64,000 bases of DNA. It comes from Streptomyces sp. 35G-GA-8 (GTDB taxonomy: Bacteria > Actinomycetota > Actinomycetes > Streptomycetales > Streptomycetaceae). The notes under the pieces were generated by a model. The model had not been told where the DNA came from and made no database searches. It worked only from the letters and a program-made list of their open reading frames with translations. Shown here one piece after another: positions 26,401-34,638 of this stretch. Each line of letters begins with the position of its first letter. The stretch's first letter is position 1. The position numbers and the translations under genes were made by a program. Where the stretch lies: assembly GCF_023534745.1 (NCBI RefSeq), contig NZ_JAMHJQ010000019.1:1-64000 (forward strand). The letters are read 5' to 3'.

Positions 26401-26657
26401 GCGGGCAGCCGATCCAGCGCGGCCACGAACCTGGCCGTCTCCTTGGCCAGCGGAGTCTGGTCGGGTCCGGCGATGAACAGCGCGCCCGCGACGTACCCGC
26501 CCACCACCCGCCGCAGTTCGGTCCGGGGGTCCGCCGCACTCGAAGCGGCGGCCAACGCCTGCTGGAAGTCCGTCTGCTGGGCCAGTTCGACACTCGGGTT
26601 GTCGGGGTCCTGCGCGACCGCGGGCCGCAGCAGGGCGAGGCGGAAGAGCGGCTCCAT
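23442..26657 (-). CDS. Unknown 1071-residue multidomain protein
   Basis: I cannot name the family. The protein is soluble-looking with no signal peptide. A coiled-coil (about 205-240, IEAERVRREKEAEAARVRRE) is followed by a Gly/Thr-rich linker (296-322). A Thr/Glu/Ser-rich block at about 510-640 has alternating polar and hydrophobic residues (ETETITSEERELES, LTVTGKYGPTVEFSAS, RTTLRITTEV), which suggests long beta strands. After it comes an aromatic region beginning GVYQWVNKVYRAQM, then a C-terminal part rich in Trp and Phe (WVAYPYFWGRKSQWDERL). ATG 26657 has AGGAG seven bases upstream. It is translated ahead of the 342-residue gene. The beta block resembles the stem of pore-forming or tail-fibre proteins in style only. 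Confidence 0.82.
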   Translation of the reverse strand: MEPLFRLALLRPAVAQDPDNPSVELAQQTDFQQALAAASSAADPRTELRRVVGGYVAGALFIAGPDQTPLAKETARFVAALDRLPAPPPGRAAPAARPGAAPPFPPSLRDTVIAAVRDAYGAVPADVVQSAAYKAAVARLRDSVLAIKYLPAEHTRALEELVRQLRHLEIVARLVTHTVFPSGAQELRRARRRPLRLPNETGLGPVTSTIEAERVRREKEAEAARVRRERAEQLLRLYQQLRTAIGELTGLGGEHFTVSPQHGSEQVIPPTEYTPHAELARQISFHSRLSEANLRALAGGTGSGGGTGGGTGGGTAPGAVPGAAAEEPPTPELPVAGAAELAGQVFGARPDLLAGSPGFVPAVLNALGFRLGPDAVRQVSEATRALLTARGIIVSAQPLDRIVALLQSEVDRTAAELEKLFGKPVRRSVRRIGDTLVTTATPLPSVWNAITIGDLDPIEEIPLEAGRIPTTRGSVKPSGVADLLVVRQQLIGYEGADIAHIENVLKGETKLREHTRREETEQTTVTETETITSEERELESTDRFEMSREASAVIKEDAELKAGLTVTGKYGPTVEFSASAEGSASRSKEEATKSASTFSQDVTQRSASKISERVLQRTTLRITTEVTEKNTHTLDNSPGIKHISGVYQWVNKVYRAQMFNYGLRTMFDFMIPEPAAFLIHTLQSSHAGAVQLDKPPAFTLQANQIDATNYHYWVRLYQATDVTPPPEMYLTKSFDFKAGGGDSKTNYNHSGQVTIDEGYQAFQGSVAHLCNIWEGQYSLDVAVGRRTHRFGPDSDWVWITMLDEEQGSIPVAVDTFRLSQVAVAVEIRCRRTERALDKWRAETHAKLTTAYRARLADYEEKVAALTLEAGVAIEGRNPLANQELIAQELRKNCVSILTKQHFDLFDAMRERTGKAPQMDIDEAAAEGAYVRFFEQAFEWEHLTWVAYPYFWGRKSQWDERLAYDDPDPLFNQFLKAGYCRVSVPARLGFEGAIDHFMNFGELWNGGPLPTVSSPLFLPIADEIAERLDRPGDEIPQGEQWTVRIPTNLVRLRADDDLPRWVQNADGEWVED

Positions 26658-26930
26658 GGTGAGACTCCTGTGGGGGCGGCAGTACGGGCGGCGTCCCGAT
26701 CCCGCGCGCCGCCCGCTCCTTCACTATGAGGGCGAACTGCCGTGGCCGGAACCGACGTTCACTCTCCTGAGTGGTTCCCCGTACGAAGAGGCCCGCTTCC
26801 CTTGACAGGTCTGCATCAATCCGCCCCCCAGGCGCTCATGGGTGCGCCCTCCTCGGGATCCGGTGGATCCGGGTGATCCCGCCGGAGCCCGGGGAGGGCG
26901 TCGATTACTCGCTCGGGGAGGCCGCGTGGC

Positions 26931-27974
26931 TCAGATCGTCGCCGTGTCGATCACAAAGCGATAGCGCACGTCCGAGGCGAGCACACGTTCATACGCCTCG
27001 TTGATCTGGCTCGCCTCGATCAGCTCGATCTCGGCGCCGAGGCCGTGCTCGGCGCAGAAGTCGAGCATTTCCTGGGTCTCGGCGATGCCGCCGATCGCCG
27101 AACCGGCGAGCGTCTTGTTGCCACCGATCAAGGAGAACAGGTTCAGGGCGACAGGCTCCTCGGGGGCACCGACGTTCACCAGGGCACCGCCGGTCTTCAG
27201 CAGGCTCAGATACGCGCCGAAGTCCAGGGGCGCCGACACCGTGGAGAGGATGATGTCGAAGGCGCCGGCCAGGTTCTCGAAGGTGGCCGGGTCGCTGGTG
27301 GCGTAGTAATGGTCGGCGCCCAGCTTCAGGCCGTCGTCCTTCTTGCGCAGCGACTGGGAGAGGACCGTGACCTCGGCGCCGAGGGCGTGCGCGATCTTGA
27401 CGGCCATGTGGCCGAGGCCGCCCAGGCCGATCACGGCGACCCTCTTGCCGGGGGCCGCTCCCCAGTGCTTGAGCGGGGAGTACGTGGTGATGCCCGCGCA
27501 GAGCAGCGGCGCGGCCACGTCCAGTGACAGCCCGTCCGGGATGCGGACGGTGAAGTTCTCGTCGACGACGACCTTCTGTGAGTAGCCGCCGTAGGTGGGC
27601 TCGCCATCGTGGCCGATGGCGTTGTACGTGCCGACGTTCCCGCGCAGGCAGTGCTGCTCCTGCCCGGCCAGGCAGTTCTCGCACTCGCGGCAGGAGTCGA
27701 CCATGCAGCCGACGCCGACCCTGTCGCCGATCTTGAATTTCGTCACGCCGGGACCGACCTCGGCGACGACGCCTGCGATCTCGTGACCGGGCACCATCGG
27801 GAAGATGGCCTCGCCCCAGCCCTCGCGTGCCTGGTGAATGTCGGAGTGGCAGATGCCGGCGAACTCGATGTCGATCAGAACGTCGAACTCACCGACCGTG
27901 CGGCGCTCAATCGTGGTGCGCTCCAGCGGTGCCTTGGCGCTGGGTGCGGCGTATGCGGCAACAGTCGTGGTCAT
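26931..27974 (-). CDS. Zinc-dependent alcohol dehydrogenase (cinnamyl/YahK type, NADPH aldehyde reductase)
   Basis: The protein has 347 residues. The catalytic zinc site is CHSD...GHE, the structural zinc site is the four Cys of [17 protein letters not shown], and the coenzyme motif is [11 protein letters not shown]. This matches the cinnamyl-alcohol-dehydrogenase-like subgroup that reduces aldehydes with NADPH. ATG 27974 is used; longer frames upstream would overlap the divergent regulator. The 118-bp gap to that regulator contains a CCAGT/ACTGG dyad, so the regulator probably controls this gene. Confidence 0.92.
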   Translation of the reverse strand: MTTTVAAYAAPSAKAPLERTTIERRTVGEFDVLIDIEFAGICHSDIHQAREGWGEAIFPMVPGHEIAGVVAEVGPGVTKFKIGDRVGVGCMVDSCRECENCLAGQEQHCLRGNVGTYNAIGHDGEPTYGGYSQKVVVDENFTVRIPDGLSLDVAAPLLCAGITTYSPLKHWGAAPGKRVAVIGLGGLGHMAVKIAHALGAEVTVLSQSLRKKDDGLKLGADHYYATSDPATFENLAGAFDIILSTVSAPLDFGAYLSLLKTGGALVNVGAPEEPVALNLFSLIGGNKTLAGSAIGGIAETQEMLDFCAEHGLGAEIELIEASQINEAYERVLASDVRYRFVIDTATI

Positions 27975-28030
27975 GTCTTCGAGAGTGCCTTCTCGCGGCG
28001 TGTTCACCCAGGTCACCGCTTTGCGTACGT

Positions 28031-28049
28031 CCAGTGGTCCTACTACTGG
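28031..28049. promoter_or_regulatory. Dyad in the dehydrogenase/regulator divergent promoter region
   Basis: CCAGT and ACTGG face each other with nine bases between, roughly midway between two divergent genes. This is the expected place for the XRE regulator's operator. Assignment rests on position only. Confidence 0.35.
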
Positions 28050-28092
28050 CGGGGTCAGGCTCCTGGTCGTACGAAGGGGAATACTGGAGAAC

Positions 28093-29046
28093 ATGGACGA
28101 CACTCCCTCCGCGAACGGCCTCTCTGCGGATGATCGCTCCGCGGACGACGGACAGGCAGCCCTCCCCGACGTGCTCGACGGCCGGGCCGAACTCAGCGAG
28201 TTCCTGCGCACCCGGCGGGCTCGGCTCAAGCCGGAGGACGTGGGAATCCCCTCGCACGGGCGGCACAGGCGGGTGCCGGGGCTGCGGCGGGAGGAGCTGG
28301 CGCAGCTGGCCGGGGTCTCGGTGGCGTACTACACACGCCTGGAGCAGGGCAACGGGCGCAATGTGTCGGCGGAAGTACTCGGCTCGATCGCGCGAGCCCT
28401 GCGTCTGACCGACGCCGAGCACGCGCACCTCACCCATCTCACCAAGCCGAAGCAGCAGCGGAGGAAGTACCGCGCGCCCAGGCGGCAGCAGGTGCGGGTG
28501 GCGCTGCGGCAGCTGCTGGAGTCGATGGAGGGCGTGCCCGCGTATGTCGGCGGGGCGCGCTCGGAGATCCTTGCCTGGAACCGAATGGCGGCGGCGCTCT
28601 TCGGCGACTGGGGCAAGCTGCCGCCCGCGGAGCGCAACTGGGCGCGGCTGACGTTCCTCTCCCCCGACTACCGTGAGCTGTTCCTGGAGTGGGACTCCAA
28701 GGCATCCGACATGGTCAGCTATCTCAGGCTGTACGCGGGCCAGCACCCGCAGGACCCGGAGCTGTCGGCGCTCGTGGGGGAACTCTCCGTCAAGAGCGAG
28801 GAGTTCAGGCGGCTCTGGGCCACGCACGATGTGAAGGAGAAGGGCCACGGCGTGAAGCGGATGCGGCATCCGCTGGTCGGTGACCTCACCCTCGCGTACG
28901 AGACGTTGTCTCTCCCGGACGACCACGAACAGTATCTGTGCGTGTACCACGCGGAGCCGGGCTCCGCGTCGGCCGAGGCTCTGCGCATCCTCGCGAGCTG
29001 GGGCACGGACACGGTCCGCGCGGAGAGCTGGACATCAGGGCCCTGA
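28093..29046 (+). CDS. XRE-family regulator with MmyB-like ligand-binding domain
   Basis: The protein has 317 residues. A helix-turn-helix ([24 protein letters not shown]) is followed by the MmyB-like domain ([49 protein letters not shown]). Streptomycetes carry many of these next to a single oxidoreductase that they control. ATG 28093 has GGAG six bases upstream. The oxidoreductase here is the divergent zinc dehydrogenase. Confidence 0.93.
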   Translation: MDDTPSANGLSADDRSADDGQAALPDVLDGRAELSEFLRTRRARLKPEDVGIPSHGRHRRVPGLRREELAQLAGVSVAYYTRLEQGNGRNVSAEVLGSIARALRLTDAEHAHLTHLTKPKQQRRKYRAPRRQQVRVALRQLLESMEGVPAYVGGARSEILAWNRMAAALFGDWGKLPPAERNWARLTFLSPDYRELFLEWDSKASDMVSYLRLYAGQHPQDPELSALVGELSVKSEEFRRLWATHDVKEKGHGVKRMRHPLVGDLTLAYETLSLPDDHEQYLCVYHAEPGSASAEALRILASWGTDTVRAESWTSGP

Positions 29047-29191
29047 AACCACGCGGCGAACGGGCCGGCTCGGGCCCCGGCCGGGTTGCCCGCGGGTCTC
29101 GTGTCGGATCTCCTCCCGGATCCCGTCCCGGATGCGGTCCCGGGGCCCGCGGTCTCGCGTTCGGCGTCGGCAGCGGTCACACTCGACAGTC

Positions 29192-29773
29192 ATGGACGCA
29201 GGATTAGCCGCGGTCTGCGGCGCGTTGGCCGCTACGGTCGCCACCATAGGAGCCGCGTTCGCCACCGGCCGCTCCCAGCGCGAGACGGCCCGGATCGCGG
29301 CCCACACCGAACACCACAGACAGCGCCGTGAACCACGCCTCGCGGTCTACCGGGCCTTCATCGCCGCGACGGAGGGGCTGCGGAAGGCGATCGGACAGCG
29401 GGAACCCGGGCCCCACGCACTCGCCGATTTCACGAGCGCCTATGTGCGTGGCTGCCGGGACCGGGCGTCGGACATGAAATCCGTATGGTTCGACATCGCC
29501 CTGGCAGGTCCCAAGCATGTGTCGACGCTCGCGGAGGAACTGGCCCAGTCCGCCGACGTGATCTCTTCCCTCTGTGTGGAGCTGGGACATATCAGAGAAG
29601 ATCACGAGGAGGATCCGGCCGCGAAACTGCCACCGCACACCGATGCCCTGCTCATCTCGTTCGAGCAGACGGTTCAACCTCTGATGGAGAGCCTGTCGGC
29701 ATTCATCGAGGCCGCCCGGGACGCCCTGGACGACAATGGACTGAGGGACCTCCACCCCCCTTCCGGCCGGTGA
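29192..29773 (+). CDS. Hypothetical membrane-anchored protein
   Basis: The protein has 193 residues. Residues 2-28 form one hydrophobic helix (LAAVCGALAATVATIGAAFA), followed by an Arg-rich segment and a largely helical soluble part with a Glu/Asp-rich stretch (ELGHIREDHEEDPAAK). No family is recognised. It has an N-out or N-in single-pass layout typical of small streptomycete proteins of unknown role. It stands between the XRE regulator and the molybdopterin subunit gene. Confidence 0.7.
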   Translation: MDAGLAAVCGALAATVATIGAAFATGRSQRETARIAAHTEHHRQRREPRLAVYRAFIAATEGLRKAIGQREPGPHALADFTSAYVRGCRDRASDMKSVWFDIALAGPKHVSTLAEELAQSADVISSLCVELGHIREDHEEDPAAKLPPHTDALLISFEQTVQPLMESLSAFIEAARDALDDNGLRDLHPPSGR

Positions 29774-29996
29774 CGTCGGCGCCTGATCCGTCAAGTTTCG
29801 GGTCCTCCGCGACGGGGTTACGGTGAAGGCTGTACGTCATGTCGAATGCGGGCGGCGGCCAGAGCGCCCTGTGCCCCGAAGCCCTTTCGCATCTGACTGC
29901 GCGTCAGGAGTACACGAGGAACCGGAGACGCGGAACCGCGCGGAGTCAAGCGGCCGGCGCCGGACCAGGCCACCCGGGCGGGATGAGGAGGCCGTG

Positions 29997-32285
29997 GTGG
30001 AGAAAGCCGTGGGGAACGTGCGGGAAACCGCGGTGACCGGCCGGCCGCTCAATCGCGTCGACGGCCCGCTGAAGGTCACCGGCCGCGCCACCTATGTGTA
30101 CGAGGAGTGGGAAGCTCAGCAGCGCCAGGAAGCCGGGCCGACGCTCTACGGGTACATCGTCGGCGCGACCATCGGCAAGGGCCGGATCACACGCATCGAC
30201 ACCGCGTGCGCCGAACGCCTCCCCGGCGTACGTATGGTGATGACCCATCACAACGCCCCGCCGCAGGGCGTCTGGAACGACTCCACGTTCCTGGAGTTTC
30301 CGCGCGCCTTTCCCGCCCTGACCAGCCCCGATATCCACTTCCACGGTGAACCCGTGGCGCTCGTCGTCGCGACCACCCTCGAACAGGCGCGGGCGGCGGC
30401 CGGCGCTGTCGACGTCTCGTACGCCGTCGAGCGGGGACACTACGATCTCGCCGCGCGTCTGGATCAGGCCCACCCGCCGCACAAGATGAAGATCGGCCTC
30501 GCGGCCGACACGGCGGTGGGTGATATCGAGAGCGGGTTCGCCGCCGCGGAGGTCAGGATCGATCGGTACTACACGACGTCGTGCCAGTCCGCCCAGCCCC
30601 TGGAGCCGCACGCGTGTCTCGTCGTGCCGCGCGGCGAGGATCTGATCGTCCACACCAGTGTCCAGATCGTGGAGTCGGCCCGTACGTCCATCGCCACCAC
30701 GCTGCTGATGGACGAGGAGCGGATCCATATCGCCAGCCCGTATGTCGGCGGGGGATTCGGTTCCAAGCTGCGTGTCCACTACGAGACGATCCTGGCGGCG
30801 ATCGCCGCCCGCGCGCTGGGCCGGCCGGTCAAGATCGCGCTGACCCGGCAGCAGACCTTCCCCCTCGTCGGGGTGCGCCCCGCGTCGCACCAGCATGTCC
30901 GCCTCGGCTCGGGGCGGGACGGCAGGCTGGTCGCGATCGCCCACGACATCACGATCCAGACCAACCCCGACGTGGAGTACGCGGAGCAGATCGCCGCCAC
31001 GACGCGCAGCCTCTACGCGGCCCCCGACCGGGCGACGAGCCACCGGCTGACATCGCTCGATCTGCCCCGGGGGGAGGACGTACGCGCCCCTGGTCACGGG
31101 CCGGGGCTGCTGGCGGTCGAGTCGGCGATGGACGAACTGGCGCATGAGCTGTCGATGGACCCGGTGGAGCTGCGCATTTGTAACGAGCCGGAGCTCGATC
31201 CCGAGCGAGGCGTGCCGTTCAGCGAACGTCATCTCGTGGACTGTCTGCGCGAAGGGGAGCGCCGCTTCGGCTGGAAGCACCGCGCGGCGAAGCCGGCGAG
31301 CCTGCGGGAGGGTCAGTGGCTGGTCGGTTACGGCGTCGCCTGCGCGATCCGTCCGCATCCTCAGGCGGCGACGAGGGTACGGGTCCGCGTGGCGGCGGAC
31401 GGCAGCGCCCTCGTGCTGTCGGACATGACAGACCTGGGCACGGGGACGTACACGGCGCTGACCCAGGTCGCCGCCGACGGGCTGGGCCTGCCGCCCGAGC
31501 GGGTACGGGTGGAGCTGGGGCGTTCCGAGTTCCCTGTCAGCGCGGGGTCCGGCGGCTCGTGGGGCGCGGGCAATTCGAGCACCGCGGTCTTCCACGCGTG
31601 CGCGGCCCTGCGCGCGAAGCTGCTGGCCGCGGCGTGCGGCGACGAGCGTTCCCCGCTGTACGGCCGGGACCCGTCGGCCGCGGTGTTCGCGGACGGCAGG
31701 GCGCGTATCGATGGTGTGTCGGAGGGGCTGGGCGAGATCGTGGCGCGTGTGCGGCCGGGGGGTGGGGACATGGAGGCGGAGGGCGTGACGCCGTCCGCGA
31801 GGGAGGATCCGCACTACGCGGCCTACTCGATCAACACCTACGGAGCCCAGTTCGCGGAAGTCGGCGTCGATGTCGACACGGCCGAGATCCGGCTCCGCCG
31901 GATGCTGGGCGTCTTCTCGGTGGGCCGCGTCCTCAACGCCAAGACGGCACACTCGCAGCTCATGGGCGGGATGATCTGGGGGCTGGGGATGGCCCTTGAG
32001 GAAGCGTTGGTCGTCGACGTACGCTCCGGCGCGTTCGTCAACCGGGATCTCGCGCAGTACCTGGTGCCCGTCCACGCCGATGTCCCCGAGATCGACGCCG
32101 TCATCCTCGAAGGCTCCGACGACAAGGCCAACCCCCTCGGTGCCAAGGGCGTCGGCGAACTGGGCATCTGCGGCGCGGGCGCGGCGGTCGCCAACGCGGT
32201 GTTCAACGCGACGGGTGTGCGCGTCCGGCACTTCCCCGTCACGCTGGAACAACTCCTGCCGAGCCTGCCGCCGCAGGACGGGTGA
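29997..32285 (+). CDS. Xanthine-dehydrogenase-family molybdopterin-binding subunit (YagR type), orphan
   Basis: The protein has about 763 residues, close to the usual length. Family landmarks are RVDGPLKVTGRATY at the N-terminus, PYVGGGFGSKL, VRAPGHGPGLLAVESAMDEL, SGGSWGAGNSS, and KGVGELGICG near the end, which carries the active-site Glu. In the complete enzyme this subunit holds molybdenum-cytosine dinucleotide and works with a 2Fe-2S subunit and an FAD subunit. Neither gene is adjacent, so it must find partners encoded elsewhere or be non-functional. AGGAGG precedes the tandem GTG codons at 29994/29997; 29997 has the better spacing. Confidence 0.88.
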   Translation: MEKAVGNVRETAVTGRPLNRVDGPLKVTGRATYVYEEWEAQQRQEAGPTLYGYIVGATIGKGRITRIDTACAERLPGVRMVMTHHNAPPQGVWNDSTFLEFPRAFPALTSPDIHFHGEPVALVVATTLEQARAAAGAVDVSYAVERGHYDLAARLDQAHPPHKMKIGLAADTAVGDIESGFAAAEVRIDRYYTTSCQSAQPLEPHACLVVPRGEDLIVHTSVQIVESARTSIATTLLMDEERIHIASPYVGGGFGSKLRVHYETILAAIAARALGRPVKIALTRQQTFPLVGVRPASHQHVRLGSGRDGRLVAIAHDITIQTNPDVEYAEQIAATTRSLYAAPDRATSHRLTSLDLPRGEDVRAPGHGPGLLAVESAMDELAHELSMDPVELRICNEPELDPERGVPFSERHLVDCLREGERRFGWKHRAAKPASLREGQWLVGYGVACAIRPHPQAATRVRVRVAADGSALVLSDMTDLGTGTYTALTQVAADGLGLPPERVRVELGRSEFPVSAGSGGSWGAGNSSTAVFHACAALRAKLLAAACGDERSPLYGRDPSAAVFADGRARIDGVSEGLGEIVARVRPGGGDMEAEGVTPSAREDPHYAAYSINTYGAQFAEVGVDVDTAEIRLRRMLGVFSVGRVLNAKTAHSQLMGGMIWGLGMALEEALVVDVRSGAFVNRDLAQYLVPVHADVPEIDAVILEGSDDKANPLGAKGVGELGICGAGAAVANAVFNATGVRVRHFPVTLEQLLPSLPPQDG

Positions 32286-32370
32286 GCCGGCGCGTTCGGC
32301 CGACCGGCCGGCCCGCCTCCGTCCGCCCCCCGCCCTGCCGCTCAAGCCCGTCCGTCAGCCTCCGGCCGAT

Positions 32371-33339
32371 TCAGGCCAGCGCCTTCTTCAGAGCGCTGAT
32401 GGCGAGTTCACGGGCCACATTGGTGGCGTGGCACCCCCGGAGGCTGTCGAGCATCATGAAGTCGTGGACGATGCCCTCCACACGCACCGCGGTCACGTCG
32501 ACACCGGCCTCGCGGAGCTTCGCCGCGTAGGCCTCGCCCTCGTCGCGCAGGACGTCGGCCTCGTCGGTGATGACAAGGGCCGGTGGCAGGCCCTTGAGCT
32601 GGCCGGCGCTCGCCCGCAGCGGGGAGGCGTAGGGCTCTGCCCGCTGTTTCGGGTCGGTCGTGTACTGGTCCCAGAACCAGATCATGCCGTCCCGCGTCAG
32701 GTAGTAGCCGTCCGCGAACTGGAGGTACGACGCCGTGTCGAAGCCGGCGTTGGTGACCGGGTACAGCAGCACCTGCGCCCTCAAGCCCACGTCACCGCGG
32801 TCCTTGGCCATGAGGGCGAAGACCGCGGCCATGTTGCCGCCCACCGAGTCACCGCAGACCGCGATGCGGGAGGCGTCGAGACCATGCTCGGCACCGTGCT
32901 TCACGACCCACTCGCCGACGGCCCAGTTCTGCTCGATCTGGGTCGGGTACTTGGCCTCGGGTGCCCGGTCGTAGACGGGGAAGACCGCGGCGGCGTTCGC
33001 TCCGGTGGCGAGTTCCCGTACGAGACGGTCGTGGGTGTTCTCGTCGCCGAAGACCCAGCCGGCCCCGTGGATATAGAGGATGACCGGCAGATCCCCGGCG
33101 GCGCCCTTGGGACGGACGATCCGGGTGCGGACCCTGCCGTACTCGCCCGCCTCGACCGTCACCCACTCCTCGTCGATCTCCGGCTTGTCGACGCCTTTGC
33201 CGGTCTGGAGCCCGGCGAGGATGTCCCTGCCCTGCTCCGGGGGGACCTCGTAGATCCTCGGATGCGGCGATGTGGCCTCGGTGAGCTCCTTCGCGGCGGG
33301 TTCGAGGACTGGGGTGGGCGGAGGGGGCAGCTCGGCCAT
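32371..33339 (-). CDS. Alpha/beta hydrolase of the HSL/acetyl-hydrolase family
   Basis: The protein has 322 residues. The oxyanion motif is HGAGW in place of HGGGW, the nucleophile Ser is in GDSVGG, and the catalytic Asp and His are likely in TDEADVLRDE and VEGIVHDF. It should hydrolyse short-chain esters or a lactone-like substrate. ATG 33339 begins MAELPPPPTP. Upstream lies the inverted-repeat cassette. Confidence 0.9.
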   Translation of the reverse strand: MAELPPPPTPVLEPAAKELTEATSPHPRIYEVPPEQGRDILAGLQTGKGVDKPEIDEEWVTVEAGEYGRVRTRIVRPKGAAGDLPVILYIHGAGWVFGDENTHDRLVRELATGANAAAVFPVYDRAPEAKYPTQIEQNWAVGEWVVKHGAEHGLDASRIAVCGDSVGGNMAAVFALMAKDRGDVGLRAQVLLYPVTNAGFDTASYLQFADGYYLTRDGMIWFWDQYTTDPKQRAEPYASPLRASAGQLKGLPPALVITDEADVLRDEGEAYAAKLREAGVDVTAVRVEGIVHDFMMLDSLRGCHATNVARELAISALKKALA

Positions 33340-33512
33340 GACGGTCTCCTGTGTGGTCGCGCGAACGGATGGTGAGGAAGCCCGGCTCACCGGCCGCCAC
33401 CGATGGGCGGGGCCCATGGCACGAGGATCACGCGGCCGACGTCGGAAATTCGCTCCTCTCGCCATGTTCCAGGGGGCCACGCCCCGCGCAACTCGAACGC
33501 GCCGGGCGTGGC

Positions 33513-33669
33513 CCGGCCCGGAGAACCACCCGCCGTGGCGGGGCTCCGGCTCCCCAGGCGAGCCCCGGCCCGGCGGGTGGTTCTCCGGGCCGGGCCCCGC
33601 CCCGCGCAACGCGCCCGCGCCGGGCGGGCCCCGGCCCGGAGAACCACCCGCCGGGCCGGGGCTCGCCTG
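33513..33669. repeat. GC-rich inverted-repeat cassette
   Basis: An identical 23-bp sequence occurs three times in alternating orientation (33513-33535 plus, 33571-33593 minus, 33631-33653 plus), with core GGAGAACCACCCG. The second and third copies are part of a perfect 39-bp inverted repeat (33555-33593 with 33631-33669) around a 37-bp spacer. About 36 bp upstream of copies 1 and 3 is also similar, so a unit of roughly 59 bp is directly repeated. It stands between the acetyltransferase and the hydrolase, both on the minus strand. It may end transcription or be a REP-type element. Confidence 0.8.
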
Positions 33670-33692
33670 TGGAGCCCGAGCCCCGGCACGGC

Positions 33693-33748
33693 GGTTTGGT
33701 CAGATGCCGAACGGTGCGGCGGTTTGGTCAGATGCCGAACGGTGCGGC
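33693..33748. repeat. Perfect 28-bp tandem duplication over the acetyltransferase 3' end
   Basis: Bases 33693-33720 and 33721-33748 are identical. The second copy contains the last seven codons and the stop (33728-33730) of the acetyltransferase; the first copy repeats them beyond the stop. Confidence 0.85.
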
Positions 33749-34237
33749 GTAGTGGACGGTTCCGCCGGGCAGCGGGTGGTCGGCGTCGAGGGTGAGGGCC
33801 ATCATGGCCTCGTCCGGGACGTCGATGCTGAGTCCGATGCCGTACGTGGACGCGCGGGTGAAGCCGAACCGCGGGTAGTACTCCGGGTGCCCGAGGACAG
33901 TGACGAAGTGTTCGCCCAACTGCTCGGCGGCCCGCAATGACGCGCGGATCGCCGCGGAGCCCGCGCCGGTCCTCTGGTACTCGGGCCGAACGGCGACAGG
34001 ACCCAGACACAGGGCCGGGGTGTCGTCGATGTGGCAGCGGGTCAGCAGCGCGTGGCCGATGAGAGCGCCGTCGTGGTCGGTGGCGACGATGGACAGACCA
34101 TCGATCCACGAGGGGTCGGCGCGCAGGGCCTCGACGAGGTCCGCCTCCAACGGAGTGTCGAACGCGGCGAGGTTGATCTCGCGAATGGCCGGGATGTCGG
34201 CGCTGGTCTCAGCGCGTGTGATCCAGTTGATGCTCAC
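33728..34237 (-). CDS. GNAT-family N-acetyltransferase (YhbS type)
   Basis: The protein has 169 residues. The acetyl-CoA loop is VRPEYQRTGAGSAAIRAS, preceded by LCLGPVAV and followed by VLGHPEYYPRFGFTRA, the YhbS-subfamily pattern. The substrate is unknown. It begins MSINWITRAE. The C-terminal codons are tandemly duplicated in the DNA beyond the stop without changing the protein. Confidence 0.9.
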   Translation of the reverse strand: MSINWITRAETSADIPAIREINLAAFDTPLEADLVEALRADPSWIDGLSIVATDHDGALIGHALLTRCHIDDTPALCLGPVAVRPEYQRTGAGSAAIRASLRAAEQLGEHFVTVLGHPEYYPRFGFTRASTYGIGLSIDVPDEAMMALTLDADHPLPGGTVHYAAPFGI

Positions 34238-34323
34238 GGTGGATGGAGATCCGTTTCATGGTGGGTTCGTATGGGTACCGCCCCGCGAGCTCACGCTCCC
34301 AGCGGGACGAATCCGGATGAGGG

Positions 34324-34395
34324 TCAGGCCAGGGCCCGGGACGTGAGGACGGTCCGGGCGGAGCGCATGGCACCGGTGGCCTTGAGCGCGGTCAT
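34324..34395 (-). CDS. Possible 23-residue leader peptide
   Basis: A short frame begins MTALKATGAMRSARTV and ends LTSRALA. A strong ribosome site (GGGGAGGTGGGG) lies just before the ATG at 34395. It lies in a 400-bp gap between the acetyltransferase and the ABC permease. It could be a regulatory leader or chance; there is no family support. Confidence 0.3.
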   Translation of the reverse strand: MTALKATGAMRSARTVLTSRALA

Positions 34396-34535
34396 CAACC
34401 CCACCTCCCCGCTTCCTCGATCTGGATCCAATACGAACGCGGGTAACCATATCATCGGGGCATTGGGCCCCTGTGAACGGGCGGTCCGCTACCCACTGTT
34501 GCGCCGCATGACCCACGGGCACACCCGTCGGCCGC

Positions 34536-34634
34536 GGGGGGACACTGGCCGACGGTGCCGAGCAGTTCGCGCGGCAGCTCGCCTCGGCCGCCGAGCCGGG
34601 GCTGATCCCCGACCCGGACGCGCACAGGACCTGA
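34536..34634 (+). pseudogene. Gene-tail remnant
   Basis: A plus-strand frame ends at TGA 34632-34634 after about 30 codons, including GAEQFARQLASAAEPG and PDPDAHRT. Its third codon positions are almost all G or C, as in real genes here, but the coding pattern fades upstream of 34536 and there is no start. It looks like the end of a lost gene. It abuts the ABC permease stop at 34639. Confidence 0.35.
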
Positions 34635-34638
34635 CCTC

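Noticed and set aside
33513-33669. Three 23-bp repeats with 35-37 bp spacers, CRISPR-like spacing
   Set aside because: Copies alternate in orientation, the flanks are repeated too, and no cas gene is near; this is an inverted-repeat element.
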